This document shows, in pieces, positions 13,894-26,270 of a stretch of DNA of 64,000 nucleotides. A program made the position numbers and the translations under genes. The notes below the pieces were generated by a model that was not told where the DNA came from, ran no database searches, and was given only the letters and a program-made list of their open reading frames with translations. Positions within the stretch are counted from its first letter, which is position 1. Every line of letters begins with the position of its first letter. The stretch covers positions 21,142,001 to 21,206,000 of the forward strand of contig OY292279.1 in assembly GCA_958496175.1 (NCBI GenBank), read 5' to 3'. The stretch is from Sisyra terminalis. Taxonomy: Eukaryota; Arthropoda; Insecta; Neuroptera; Sisyridae.

Positions 13894-14420
13894 ATTTTAA
13901 GTCGGCGCTAAGCAAATAAAGTATTTTAACACTATGACGTCCAATGACTCCACGCTGGTACTATTCCAAAGATCTGACGGTCCTAACGGACGGTGTCCCA
14001 TAGGGATCCTATAGTTTATATTAATACCGAAACAAAGTGCTATAAAAAATTTGAAGAAGAAACTAAAAAGTTTTCAACATTACGACAGTTGAAGTAAAAA
14101 AATGAATTTGGACTGATTATCTTATGGAAATCAGAAAAAGAACTTTGAATTAACGATTAATTATTGATCAATAAATCTACTACTGCAAACACCAATATTG
14201 GGTTAAACGATGGTTAATCAGTTCTTACGGTACTACATGAAAAAAAAGTAGATTAGACGTGTAGACAGCATAGTGTTACAATAAAAAATAATAATATCGT
14301 TTCACAAAATTCAACCTAGATGTCGCATATCAATTACCCAATTTTGTATGTGCTTTCCGATTGTAATCATTCCATACTTGAAATAATTAGTGTCTTTGAT
14401 AGTTTGGCGCCGACTCAATT
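13894..14420. mobile_element. Inverted-repeat DNA element, about 525 bp
   Basis: The left end AAGTCGGCGCTAAGCAAATA and the right end, reversed TGAGTCGGCGCCAAACTATC, form a terminal inverted repeat whose GC-rich core AGTCGGCGCYAARC stands out in this AT-rich DNA. The interior has no frame. A GC-richer block at 13945-14015 may be a separate older fragment. The superfamily is unclear. Confidence 0.5.
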
Positions 14421-16584
14421 TTTTTAACTTCTTTGATTTGGCAGCTTAGTTATTAAAATTAAAACATATTTTCTATCGCTTTTCAGTTATTTTTTGTTTG
14501 ATATGTCGTTGATTAGCAAAAATTATAAAATTTAAACAAAACTGTGAACAGTAAACTTTGTTAGGAAACTTCTACCACAATTCACTTAGATTCAACATCA
14601 AATAAAAATGATGCCTATAATATTCTTGCGTATGCACGTGAGATATATTTAAATGTATGAATTAAAATTTAAAATGATGAAGAAATTGAAGACAAAAAAA
14701 ATTGGCAAAAAATTACTCAGTTATTTTTACATGCATTCATTTTACATATTTGGAATCTTTATCGGATTTTTCGAAACATAACATCAAAATGAATGAAGTA
14801 GCATAGAATTTGCGATGAAATAATTAATAGCAGAAAAGTGATTATTATGATACAACCATCTAAAGGAGCACCGAAGGCAATAGGCTAATTAGCCAGATTG
14901 AAGTGCTCTAGAAATAATTATTATGTTGATATCGTGTATTATGAAAGACAGAAAAGATGATAGCTATTATTATAATAATGGCAATTCTAGAACAAATAAA
15001 ACTACGAAATCACTTTTTCTTTCAACTCTATCAAATTCACTAATATTGCATTGGTGGGTAAATATATATTTAAATATGTCCTAATATTCAACAAAATTTA
15101 ACAAAATGCAAATAAAATACCTACACGTTGAACTACAAGTATATATGTAAAATGATTAAAAATAAATTTTTGCCATGTGTTTCTTCATTCATTCAATAAT
15201 GGTGTTTTGAAATAAATTAATGTTCCATATTAATTGTCATTTGATAGTGTTAATAAACCCAATATACACCTAAGTCTTTTTTTTAATAAACTATCACCCA
15301 AAGAATTGAGCATTTTTTTATTTTACTTATAAATTAATGACTCGTTATTTTTATAACCATGAAAAATTAACGATAAAAGTTATATAACAGTTTACAAAAC
15401 TTCGGTAAATCTGTAAAATTACAAAGTTTCAAAAAGGCTAGAACATTGTTGAAACATTAAAGCAATACGTTGTAAGAAGTTGTAAAGAGGGAAACACATA
15501 ATCAACGATGTAGATCTTTTTTATTTCAAGTAACAAAGTGAATTACTTATCTTTATTTTAAAGTTATAACCAATTTTTTGGTCTACAATTTCGAGGAGTA
15601 CATATTTTTTCATAATTTATAATTCGTCGGGTTTCAGAAAATGACGCTCTTCAGTGTACGAATAATCAAATTTGTTATAAGTTACAGAACTAAAGAGCTT
15701 TTATTTTTAAGTGTCGTTTGGATAACTATCGTTCCTTCTTGTATATCTACGCTATTCGAAGGTAGCGAATGATTTATGTAATGTGAGAATTTTTTCAAAT
15801 TAATTATTCCACAACTTTTCTATTTTTCACTGAGGGAGCTTTTGGGTAAAATTATTACCAAGCACAAAGAAAAAAATCAACAAAACAAATTACATATAGA
15901 TGAAGTAAGAGGACAGGGTAGAGATTGAGTGTATGCATTTTAATTAATTAATTGCATTAATAAATGTATTCAAATAAAAATTATCCATAATGTGACAATT
16001 TTTTTACCTATTTTCTTAAGAAAACCCGACCATGAAGTGGTTAAAGGCAGTCGTTTACAATCAAAGCGCTTTATATAAAAGCTCCTTAGGAGTTTAAAAT
16101 TATGCAAAATTTTGCCTATTTACTAAATAGAAAAAAACAATATTGCAATTTTTGAACAAAAATCATATTTATTTTTAGAAACCGAAATAAAAATTTGGAT
16201 TTTGGTAATCTTAATTTTAGATTTATTATAGTGCCGAAGATACTAAGAATTTCCCCTGAATACAAAATAAGTAGCGATGAAAAAAATCCTTAAAATGTGG
16301 ACTAGATCATCATAATTGGTACAAAAACTGAGAAAAAAAATTAGAACAAAAAAGTGATGAGAAAATTTTCGCTCGTCTTAACTTTCAAATATAAAAACTT
16401 CAAGGTTTCATAGATTACACAACTACACTTCTTTAGGGAAACGAAAGTTTCAAACCGAATATCTTAATCCAAAATGTCGTATCTACAAGTTCCAATGATC
16501 AAAAGGGTCAAAATTACCTTACTGGCATTTTCATAAGCAAAATTATAGGAATATAGGTATTAAAAGTATCATTATATGTATATA

Positions 16585-17601
16585 CTAGCAATATTTTAGT
16601 ATCGTATTCTGGATGAAAATTTATCGACAAAAAGCCTTAAAAAAGGGAGCACCCCCTTTCCCTTTCAAAAATAACGACCACTTTACCAATTACTAAATTT
16701 TTCCTCTCGCATAAGGATTAAAATTTGTTATCTCTAAAATTATAAACGCTAACGACACTTTAAAACAATCATTTGAATTGTTATTAGCCAATCTTTCTAC
16801 TATTACACATAAAATGTGTAAAATAATTACTTAAAATCGAGAAATAAAGGCTTAAACTTCAAATTTGACATTTTTTGTAGCCAAAAAATTAGTTTTTAAC
16901 GTCAAATTACAGAACCCTCTCCCACAAACCATACAATATTATATAAATTTTATATTAATTTAAGTTCCCCTGGATAATAAGACCAATATCATTAGTGTAA
17001 CTTACATATTATTATTGAAATCATCTAACATGAAAGTTTGGCATTACTTGAGGGTAAAACAATTTGAACGAAATAAAACACATACTTAAATTATTTGTAT
17101 CATTTTTGTTTAATATCTTAAGTTGTTTTTACTTTCAAATAATGCCAAACTTTCAAGAGAGATGATTTCAATAATATGTAAGTAACAATAATGATATTGA
17201 TCTTATTTTGCAGGGAAACTTTAATACTTTTAAAATTAATAATAATATTGCATGGTTTGTGGGGAAGGATTCTTTATCTAGACGCAAAAAACTGTTTTTT
17301 TTTTTAGTTAAAAAAGGGTCAAATTTGAAGTTTAAGCCCTTATTTCTGGATTTTAAGTTAACATTTTACACATTTTTTGTGTAGTAGAAGACAGCTAGGC
17401 TAATAACAATTCAAATGATTGTATAAAAGTGTCGTTAGCGTTTATAATTTTAGAGATAACAGCTTTTAATCCTAATGCGAGAGGAATAATTTAGTAATTG
17501 GTAAAATGACCGATATTTTTAAAAGGGGGAGGGGTGCCTCCTTTTTTAAGGCTTTTTTTCGATTAATTTTCATCCAGAATACGATATTAAAATATCGCTA
17601 G
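16585..17601. mobile_element. 1-kb foldback element with arms of about 490 bp
   Basis: The left arm starts CTAGCAATATTTTAGTATCG at 16585. The reverse complement of the right end (17601) reads CTAGCGATATTTTAATATCG. The arms stay alignable almost to the centre, sharing AAACGCTAACGACAC, CAATCATTTGAATTG, CTTAAACTTCAAATTTGA, CACAAACCAT and GAAAGTTTGGCATTA. Estimated identity is above 80%. The unpaired spacer near 17075-17115 is only tens of bases. It is non-coding and would transcribe as a long hairpin RNA. Confidence 0.85.
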
Positions 17602-19180
17602 TCCGCGACATAACACATTGTATATCATATGTAATAGCATGAGAGACCCTAGTGAATTATCAAAAATTAAGAACGATTGAGACAAAAATAATTGGAATTT
17701 TTGTACCATTGGCACCATTAAACGCAGGAACAAAAAATACTTCGGAATTTTTGGAGCAAAATAATTTAACTCCATTATTTTTACTTCAAATTTTAAGAAA
17801 AGTCTTAACTCATGGAAAATAAAATTTTATCTTAAAAGTTTATGTTTTTAAAAATATTTGAATATATACCTATTATAAAAAACTACTTTATTGATTACTT
17901 ATTTTCAGTAATTAATTAAAGTGTTTGCCTTTTCAACTATATTTGATCTTCCTTAAAATGCCATTTAACTTTCTTGCGACGCAAATATTTGACAATAAAA
18001 AACGTGAAGAATCAATGGAGAGTGCAAAACGAGGCACTTCTTAGAATTTTGTCAAAAATAAATCCATTTGCATTGTTCGTGGTTATTGTGAAAAACTACA
18101 CAAAAATAGAATTTAATGCATTTTTTTAGTTCAAAGACTTCAATGCACTCAAGGTTGGAGAATAAAATAAATTATTTAAGCTTCGTTACCATTCTTATGC
18201 ACATCTACTGATAGTAAATTATATTCATTGAAATTTTGCTCATTTTTTTGAGTCAATAAACTATAAAGAGCGGTGTATTGTCACGTGAACTTCTTTTTTT
18301 CTTTTTTTTTAAATCATATATATTTACTTACATTTAACTAGCGATAAACATAAAGGTAAGTAGTTTTAGCATAAAATCTTTGAATAAATTTAAATGAAAA
18401 TATACGCAACTTAACATTTTTATATTTAGTAATTGAAAAATGCAACCACAAACATTAACTTATTGTCACTTGAAATATAGATGCGTAATTGGTTTTAAAA
18501 TCTTGTAGGAAAAAAACGAACATATATTATGATAAAAAAAAACTTTGTATTTGTATATGTGACTGTTAAAAGGTAAATATTTATATGTAAAGGGAAGAAT
18601 TTATTATAAAGACAATGGAAATAATTGTCGTTCAAATTTTATAAGTTATCGGTAAATAAGGCGATAAATTTTAAACGACAATTTTGAAGGACCTCCTGGT
18701 GCTTTTCAATAGAAAAAACCCTGTTTAATTCCGATAAAATAGTAAATATTTACCTTTTTCGACTTTGGATTAAAAGTAAGACTAAGAGGAATGAATGAAA
18801 AGCGAGATTTGAATAAATTTCGATTGAAGCGATTAAATTTCAATATTATGCTTGTTAAACGATATCTTTTGTTATCTCAATCGTATTTCAATAAACTAAA
18901 AGTTTTAATCACAAGAAGATTATTTTGAAAATAAAACTTTATAATACTTTGTAATGGTATGTATATTAATTAATTAAGATGTTGATTATTGTATAAAATG
19001 GGAAATTTTATAATGATAGTTATCGAATCAATATCAAAGAACATAAATACATGAGCCTGTGAATTTATATAAATATTTAAATTCATAGGATTAGAAAATT
19101 GTTTTTGCTCCACTCAGAAAAAATGATATTCGCTCATCAATTTCATTAACTATAATATATTTTTTTTTAGAAAAAAATGC
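17602..19180. other. Gene-free AT-rich stretch
   Basis: No exon, repeat terminus or RNA gene was recognised. Confidence 0.4.
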
Positions 19181-19188
19181 TAGCTAAT

Positions 19189-19759
19189 TAGGGTCCGACC
19201 GAACTTTTGGTTTTGGTTTCGGTCTAGTTTCAGCTTAGGTTCGGTTTTAGCGGTCGTCAAACCGAAACTACGACCGAAACTGAAACTGAATTCATGAAAT
19301 AAAAATGTCAAAAAATTATTGTTTTTTAAATTTTGTTTGATTCTTCGATTAGGAATACTGATAACGCTCAGTTAATTAAAATTTTGCTTATTTTTTTTTC
19401 AGTTTGAAAGAAAACTGATCAAAGTTTAGAAGAAATTATCTTGTTTTTATGGTGCAAGAAATATTACTTTTCATTTTTTAACTTATTTTATTATTTGATT
19501 TTATTCGTAACTAATATTAAAAAGAAATATAAGGAGCATTTCTTTCAAATCAACCCCTAATTTTAACACCAATAATTTATTTGTAAACAGAAATTATATT
19601 AATATGTTATGTTAATGATTAGTTCAAATATTCGGGACTAAATGATTAATGAATACCTATAAGTTTTAAAAGTAAAGACTAATTATGATTTTTTTTTCTA
19701 CAAAAATATGTCCTTATATGGAAGTTTCGGTCATAAAAACTAGTTTCGGTCGGACACTA
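19189..19759. mobile_element. Non-autonomous hAT-like transposon, 571 bp
   Basis: The terminal inverted repeats are TAGGGTCCGACCGAA and, reversed, TAGTGTCCGACCGAA. They are flanked by a perfect 8-bp duplication TAGCTAAT (19181-19188 and 19760-19767), diagnostic of hAT insertion. Subterminal direct and inverted CCGAAAC/GTTTCGG repeats cluster at 19200-19290. No transposase frame remains. Confidence 0.85.
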
Positions 19760-20348
19760 TAGCTAATACATTTGATTTTATGAACGTGATATACCTATAA
19801 ACTTCGAAAATAAAATTAGCGTGGAAAATTTTATTTTTTTATTGAATTTAATGGCAGATAATGCTCCAGGAGAATTCATATTGCTTCAGGTTCACATTAA
19901 TTGTTTCATTATTGAAGTGTAGTGTTTCTTAATTAACCTGGGCTTCCCGGACCTCTGAAGGTGCGTTAAGGTATTTTTGGGGTGCGAGAGAAACTCCTAA
20001 AGATATAAATTATGAAATTTTTGATAATAAATTTGACAAAAACTCTATTTTTCTAAACTATTGTTGGCTACCACTTTTCTTGTTACGATTCGCTAGTTTT
20101 CTGGGATTAGTTCAAATACAAAGGATAAAATGTTTTCTTTTAGAAATTTTGATGAATCTTAGAGTATCGATGAAAATTTTTCTCCACTTCGTTTGAACAG
20201 AAATGTAAATGAAAATAAAAAACCATTGAAATATAAAATTGTTTCGGGAAATGTTTTGAAGACAAAGACTGCATGAAGAGAAAACATATTGCACAATGGT
20301 GAGGATATAGAAATTAAATGGAATTGTTTTTTTTTAGTATCTAGTTTT

Positions 20349-20368
20349 TATTATTATTATTATTACTT
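20349..20368. repeat. (TTA)n microsatellite
   Basis: About six TTA units. Confidence 0.8.
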
Positions 20369-20580
20369 CGCTTCTCTTAACTCACTTTGTTGTTAGTAAG
20401 GTACGGACCTTTTTTTTCACCTGCCTCCCAGCACATTATCGTGCTGAATTTTGGCCCACCTGCTAACTCTCAATGACAATGCATGAAACCATCATAAAAT
20501 TTAATAATCACCAAGTATTTCTACTTTAATGGATTATTTAACTATGAATATAAATCGGGTTGCCTATCTTCACAGATGCA

Positions 20581-20670
20581 TATGTAAAAATAAGTCAGTT
20601 TTAATGACAATTGAAATGACTATTGAAATATGAGGCAACAATCAGTTAGTTCAAATTTGAGACAATGAAG
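20581..20670 (+). repeat. ACTAGTAG-family repeat fragment
   Basis: It carries the internal blocks TTAATGACAATTGAAATGAC and CAGTTAGTTCAAATTTGAGA found in the copy at 53107-53876. The ends are missing. Confidence 0.5.
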
Positions 20671-20721
20671 AACAAAATTGATATTAAAAATATAATGAAT
20701 TACTAAAATAGAGAAAAAAAA

Positions 20722-21092
20722 AATGTTTAAAAAATATTTTAAATGGACCGCTTCTATTGATAAAATGCACTAAAAAGGTAAAAAAGTAATTTATGAGCCG
20801 AATCTTCGTATCAATTCCACCATCGATAATAAGGTGATACGAGCTAATTGATGAGAATCGTAAGTTACCTAGTAGTGCATCAAAGCAAGGGGTGATCCTT
20901 ATGACCAAATTGTAATTTAACTTGCACCCCCCGCTTTGATGCACAACTTGATTGGATACGATTTTCGTTTAGTGGCTAATATCGCCTGAAAATTGATGGT
21001 GCAATTGGTACTTACTGATTCAGTTCATGGGTTTATTTTTTACCTTTTTAGTGTATTGTACCAATAGATGCAAAGTTTTTTTTAAAAATGTT
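20722..21092. mobile_element. Foldback element, about 370 bp
   Basis: Two arms of about 165 bp face each other. The left has CTATTGATAAAATGCACT, AAAAAGGTAAAAAA and ATTCCACCATCGATAA, ending GTGCATCAAAGC. The right, reversed, has CTATTGGTACAATACACT, AAAAAGGTAAAAAA and ATTGCACCATCAATTT, ending GTGCATCAAAGC. The loop is about 30 bases. It is non-coding. Confidence 0.7.
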
Positions 21093-24000
21093 TTACTTTG
21101 ATTTATTTTTCGTTTATTCCTTCAACAATAGTATTTTTATATATTTTTTTATATTGATTACGTATTCGGGAGGAAGAGAACAAATTTGGAGGCTACGCTT
21201 CAAAATTAAAAAATCTCTTTTCTTAAAGGTGTTATAATTTTTTAAGTATATTGTTCGAAAATCTTCAGTTGAATTATATAGATTCGCCCTAAGGTAATAA
21301 GAAGAAATGAAAGAACAAGAAAGTACAATGCAACGAGGGGCATAAAATTTCTACAAATAATTCATAAGTATTGATTAATAAAAATATAAAAAAAAAATCA
21401 TGAATAATACACAACAAAAATACAAACATTCATCAATTAACTTTTTGTGCTTTATAAAAATTGAAATTTCTTGTGAGAAAACTATTACATAACCATTTTG
21501 AAAAACTTTAATCAGTTTTATGCAAGAGATATAACTCTTACCAGTTTTTCCTTTTTAAAATGTTCTGATATTTCAATATAGTAGATGTTATGCACTCAAC
21601 TTGAAGGTAGGTACTTTAATATGATGTATAAACTTTCTGATTTAACAGTACTGGATTTGATTTTAAATACATAAAATTCTTCTTAATTCATATAATTGAT
21701 TCTTTTGGCGTTCATAAATATGGGAATCTAAACTAATTATAATTATATAAGATAACTATTGGATAAAAATGAGTCTAATTAAATGAAACCAACCAAGACA
21801 TTTTGTTCCCAATAATTATGATAAGTTAATAACATAATGTTATATATTATTAAATCGAAGTAAGTAAATACCATCATTCGTTTCTTACTTCAAAATTATT
21901 GCATTTCTACTGTGTTAAGAAAAATTAAGTAATGTAATAGAAAATAATATCATGTTTGTTACGTTTCGTTAAAATTTGCATATTATTATTATTGTAAAAA
22001 GTATTTTTTTAGTTTCTATAGGACTGTTTTTCGTAATTTTTGAAGCTTATTTAAGAAAATGTTGAAAAACTTACTCTTCAATTTATAAAGATGCATTATT
22101 TTGAATGCCATTACTTAAGGCTTTCTGTACTAGTTTTTGAAATAATTTTGGCTCCTAACGACGGGAAATAATAATCCGTCGCTACTACGCTAAACCTATT
22201 TTGTACAATTATTTGTTACAAAACGGAATTTTACGAGTGGATTGCATCTTCAATTTCAAATATCTCCAGAATTATTGAGTAGTGACTCCTATGACCAAAT
22301 AACATCATCAACAGGGAAACTAAATCTATCATCCTACAAAATTTGAATTAAATCCCAGACCCCAAGACCTTGGACTTGTCTAGTAAGATTTATATTTTTA
22401 TCTAATAAATAACTATCCTATGAATATGATGTATCTATCAAACAACAAAAATACCGGCAATAAGAATGTATAAGGTGTAATTCTTAGGTGTAATATAACG
22501 TTGGTATAGTTAGAAGTCAATTTTTCTGGTAAAATTAGTTAAGTAGGCATCTCATCAATAAGTTTTTAGGGGAACCAAAGTCCCAAACTGAAAGTGCAAA
22601 AGTTCAGATAATTTTTTTAGCATTGTTGTGATTTGTAATTTGATGAAACGAAAAAGTGACAGTAAAAAGAGAAAAGCAATGAAATCTATAAGATTTAGCG
22701 TGTGAGAGAATGAGATATAATACATTATAGAGTGTTTCCACTAATCAGTTTATAATGGATAGCATACTGTACAGTAAACAAAAAACGTGATCATATCCTT
22801 GATTTGAAAATAAAACTTGTATAAAATTTTGGTGTTTTAGTTTAATGTTAAGAAAACCACTTTACTTTCCGATCCAGTTAAAATAGTTATTATAGTAGTT
22901 TCAACTAAAGATATTCAGTTTCCACTGTAAATTGTTTTTAACTCTGATTTTCAATATTTTGAATTAAAAATAATAGAATTCAAAAAATTATTAAGAAGAT
23001 TTGGTTTCCTTCTCGAAAGAACTACCTACCTAACACTAATGATTAATACTTTTAAAGAAATCCGAACATATTTTTTTTTTGAGTTATTCCATAAATAATT
23101 GAATTAATTCATAAATGGATTCGTTTCATATCTGTATGATCATCAGTTACCTTATAAGCTTCTTAGTTTACAGAAATAAAAAATTGATTTTATGTTAATT
23201 TTATCACTAAAACTAATTTTCTCCATTATTTTTCCATTGAAAAGGAAATAAAAATCTTCATCTTCCATAAAAAGAAGATAAGATATTTAAATATGTATAT
23301 TGAGGTACATAAAATTCCTAGTTAAATATCAATAAAAGTAGACAGAAGCAGAAAAATGAAAAGTGAGACTTGATTTCGATTGAAGATAAAGGTAATGGTA
23401 GTTACCGTAAGTGGGATTTTCAAGTTATTTTTTCTATATTATGTACGTATATGTTATACAAAATTTAATTTTGAATTGATATGCCAGCTCGAATGTTTTT
23501 TTGGGATTTTTCATGCTTAACGATTAAAAAAAAAGTTCCAGTATTATATAACGGTTCTATCAATTCCGATTTGTGATTCATAAAATTCTACAATCCGATT
23601 TCTTGGGCTTATTATAATTATTTGGCAATCTTTTTACTCTAACAGTTTGTTTAAAAATTAACATAAGTAAATCCTTAAAAGCGTATCAAGAACAAATGGA
23701 TCAATAAATTATATAAAGCTGTACTTTAACTTGTTATAACATCTTAATGTATCCCTTATCTTTTGGTTGTAATCGACGGAGTCAAAACCCTAGTAGGCTT
23801 TTATGGGAAACATAAGCAATTAAAAAAATTACTAACTATTCTTGAAAACCCTCAGTAATTGTCAAAATTATATTTCTTTGGGTGCACCACGAGAGGGAAG
23901 AAGTAAATCATGTTATGAAAGTTGATTAACTATTCATTGAACAGTTGATAAATATGGATTAAATAAAACAAAATGTAGTTTTGCAAGTGCCCAGTTGGAT

Positions 24001-24260
24001 AAGTTTTGCTCTATGTAAAATATAAACCATTGTCAACTACGCTAGATAATGATTGTGCTTTTTTAAACCTAAAGTAAAGAAAGTAATGTTCTTGCCAAGG
24101 AAATAAAATGACATTCATAGATCTCATAGTTTTTTGTAAGACCTGAAAGGACAAGAATTTCGGGATTTCATGAGAATTACCCTTGTAAGTCGTTACCTTT
24201 ATAATTGGTTAAATAGGTAACTATATACTATGTACTACGTAAGTATTCATCAAATTTATT
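21093..24260. other. Gene-free AT-rich stretch
   Basis: No exon or transposon end was recognised. A short fragment at about 24010-24060 (minus) matches the CGTAGTTG part of the ACTAGTAG family. Confidence 0.4.
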
Positions 24261-25118
24261 AGGTGTACTAGAAGAGAATGTCGTTTTTAAACCAATAGTC
24301 ATTCAATTGCCATTTATCTGCTTAGTAGGTATTTCAAAGTAGTAGTCAAAGTAGCAAAAATTACGAAATATTTTTTAATACAAAATTTATATTACAATAG
24401 TAGGATCAAAAACCCGAAAGAAAATAAATTTGATATTGTATATTCATCGAGTTTCACAGGATAGCAACGCAAAGTTGTTTCTAAAAACATTTTCAATGTT
24501 TATATAAGTGCATTTGAAATTCATTATTGCTAAATTAATTTTTTAAAATTAAAATTTTTATTTCTGCAACTAATACCAACGAAATATGACAAAAATTTAA
24601 CCAATAAAAAGTTAAGGGGGGAAATGGTTCCAAACGTATGCCAGATAGTCGAAAAGCAATCAAATAATCCCAATCAATTTTAATCGATCGGCCAAATACC
24701 CAAAAGTGTCCAAAAATTGTCAACAGATAAAATTCTATGCTGCAGCTCGGTAAATCAAGACCCTCTGAAGAAGAAAAGCCCTGAAAAATACTAATTAATT
24801 AAGGGAAAAGTGGTATGCCATACCCACAATAATTGTTTAAAGTTATTTCATCGGATCACTATTTATTTCAATCGTTACCATATTTACTAAGTGGTAAAAA
24901 CATTGAAAGCTTAAATGATGTTCAAAATGTACATTTTTGATATATTCCTTGCTAATCATTTGATTTTTGCTTACATGGCTTTAAAAATTTGCACTTTAGA
25001 TGTCAAAACGTTGATACTATTGAGGTTGATTATATCGTTGATTTAAAATCAAAAGTTGTAACGAAATTTTGTGTTTTAACTTTATATTGAAAAATCGATA
25101 TTCTTTTCCGGTACACCT
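24261..25118 (+). mobile_element. GGTGTAC-family DNA element, most complete copy (858 bp)
   Basis: The left end AGGTGTACTAGAAGAGAATG and the right end, reversed AGGTGTACCGGAAAAGAATA, are inverted termini. The flanks TTATT and ATTAT would allow a TA duplication, so a Tc1/mariner-type origin is possible but unproven. The interior shares blocks with copies at 2326, 43010 and 57188 (GGATAGCAACGCAAAG, GGCCAAATACCCAAAAG, AATTAAGGG). There is no frame. Confidence 0.65.
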
Positions 25119-25490
25119 ATTATATATTTATTTTTGATAAAATAACAATTGTAACTCTATATTATTTTGTTGGCTAATTACAGGTGCTTTACACGTCTTT
25201 AGAATTTTACCAGAAGTAAGAAGAAATAGATAAATAAATATAAAAATCTGTAAATCTAGCCGAATGAGGTTGAAAATGACCCCAACTACGTTTAGCCACT
25301 TGAAAACTGTTTTCCTTCTGCTTATGAAAAGCATATCGATATGAATTAAAAAAAAAAAATTTCTAAAAAAGTTTTTTTATTCAAATTTGTGACATAAAAC
25401 TATAGTTGGGGTCTAAAATACCACACGCAATCAAGGGTTGGGAATCAAGGGAATCGTGCTTAACTAAGTAAAAACATGTTTGCTATTTCA
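25119..25490 (+). repeat. Tandem array unit R2a
   Basis: First of three units sharing CCAGAAGTAAGA, ACCCCAACTACGTTTAGCCA, CTTGAAAACTGTTTTCCTT, GCAATCAAGGGTTG and GTAAAAACATGTTTGCT. It follows directly on the right terminus of the GGTGTAC element. Confidence 0.7.
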
Positions 25491-26025
25491 ATATTTATTG
25501 GTGCCTAATAACAGGTGCTGTGTTAAGAATTCCACCAGAAGTAAGATGAAATAAATAAAAGAAAATTTATGAAAAAATTGTGGAATGGGGCTGACAATGA
25601 CTCCAAATAGGTTTAGCCACTTGAAAAGTGTTTTCCTTTTACTCATGAAAAAAATACCGATTTGAATAAAAAACTAATATTATTAAAGTAAATTTCTTTT
25701 TTTTTTGACATTTGTGAAATAATACCTTAGTTGCGGTCTAAAATACCAAACGCAATCAAGGGTTGTAATATAGTGTGAAGAGCAAAATTGAAGGAATTAT
25801 GCTTAAAGTAGACCATTCACGCTCCGACTTGTAGTCTAACTAGTCGGACTATTAGTTGAATCTTCTAGTTGGATCGCCTAAATGATCCGCTAGATATCCA
25901 ACTTCCAACTACACCATTCACGGTCCGACTTTAGATCCAACTTCGAAAGTACGACCACAAGTTGCACTGCAAGTCGGAGCGTGAATAGCCTGCTTAAGTA
26001 AGTAAAAACATGTTTGCTATTTCAA
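25491..26025 (+). repeat. Tandem array unit R2b, carrying a nested insertion
   Basis: Second unit (GGTTTAGCCACTTGAAAAGT, CGCAATCAAGGGTTG, GTAAAAACATGTTTGCT). It lacks the GGTGTAC-element portion between itself and R2a. It is interrupted at 25808-25993 by a short inverted-repeat element. Confidence 0.7.
25808..25993. mobile_element. GC-richer MITE with CATTCACGCTCCGACTT ends
   Basis: The termini GACCATTCACGCTCCGACTT and, reversed, GGCTATTCACGCTCCGACTT enclose about 180 bp that also hold an internal near-copy (CCATTCACGGTCCGACTTTA). Units R2a and R2c give the empty site GTGCTTAANTAAG. Here TGCTTAA appears on both sides, so the duplication is TTAA (piggyBac-like) or 7-9 bp, depending on where the ends are drawn. 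It is non-coding. Confidence 0.8.
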
Positions 26026-26270
26026 TCATTACCACATTTACTAAGTGGTAAAAATAAAAGCTGAAGTTATGTTAAAAATGTAATTTTTTGACATTTTCCC
26101 TGCTAAGTAATTGATTTTAACTAAAATGCCTGTAAAAATTTGAACACTAGATGTCAAACGTTGATACTATTGAGGCTGGTTATAGCATTGATTTAAAATC
26201 AATAGTTTTAACAAAATTTGGTGTTTTAATAGTATATTGAAAATCGACATTCTTTTTCGGTACTCCTATT
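26026..26270 (+). repeat. Second copy of the 3' part of the GGTGTAC element
   Basis: It repeats 24876-25118: TTTACTAAGTGGTAAAAA, GTTGATACTATTGAGG, TTGATTTAAAATCAA, and the terminus ATTCTTTTTCGGTACTCCTA. Confidence 0.75.

Noticed and set aside
20429..20446. CAGCAC-ATTATC-GTGCTG hairpin as a terminator or regulatory site
   Set aside because: A 6-bp stem in eukaryotic DNA without any gene context.
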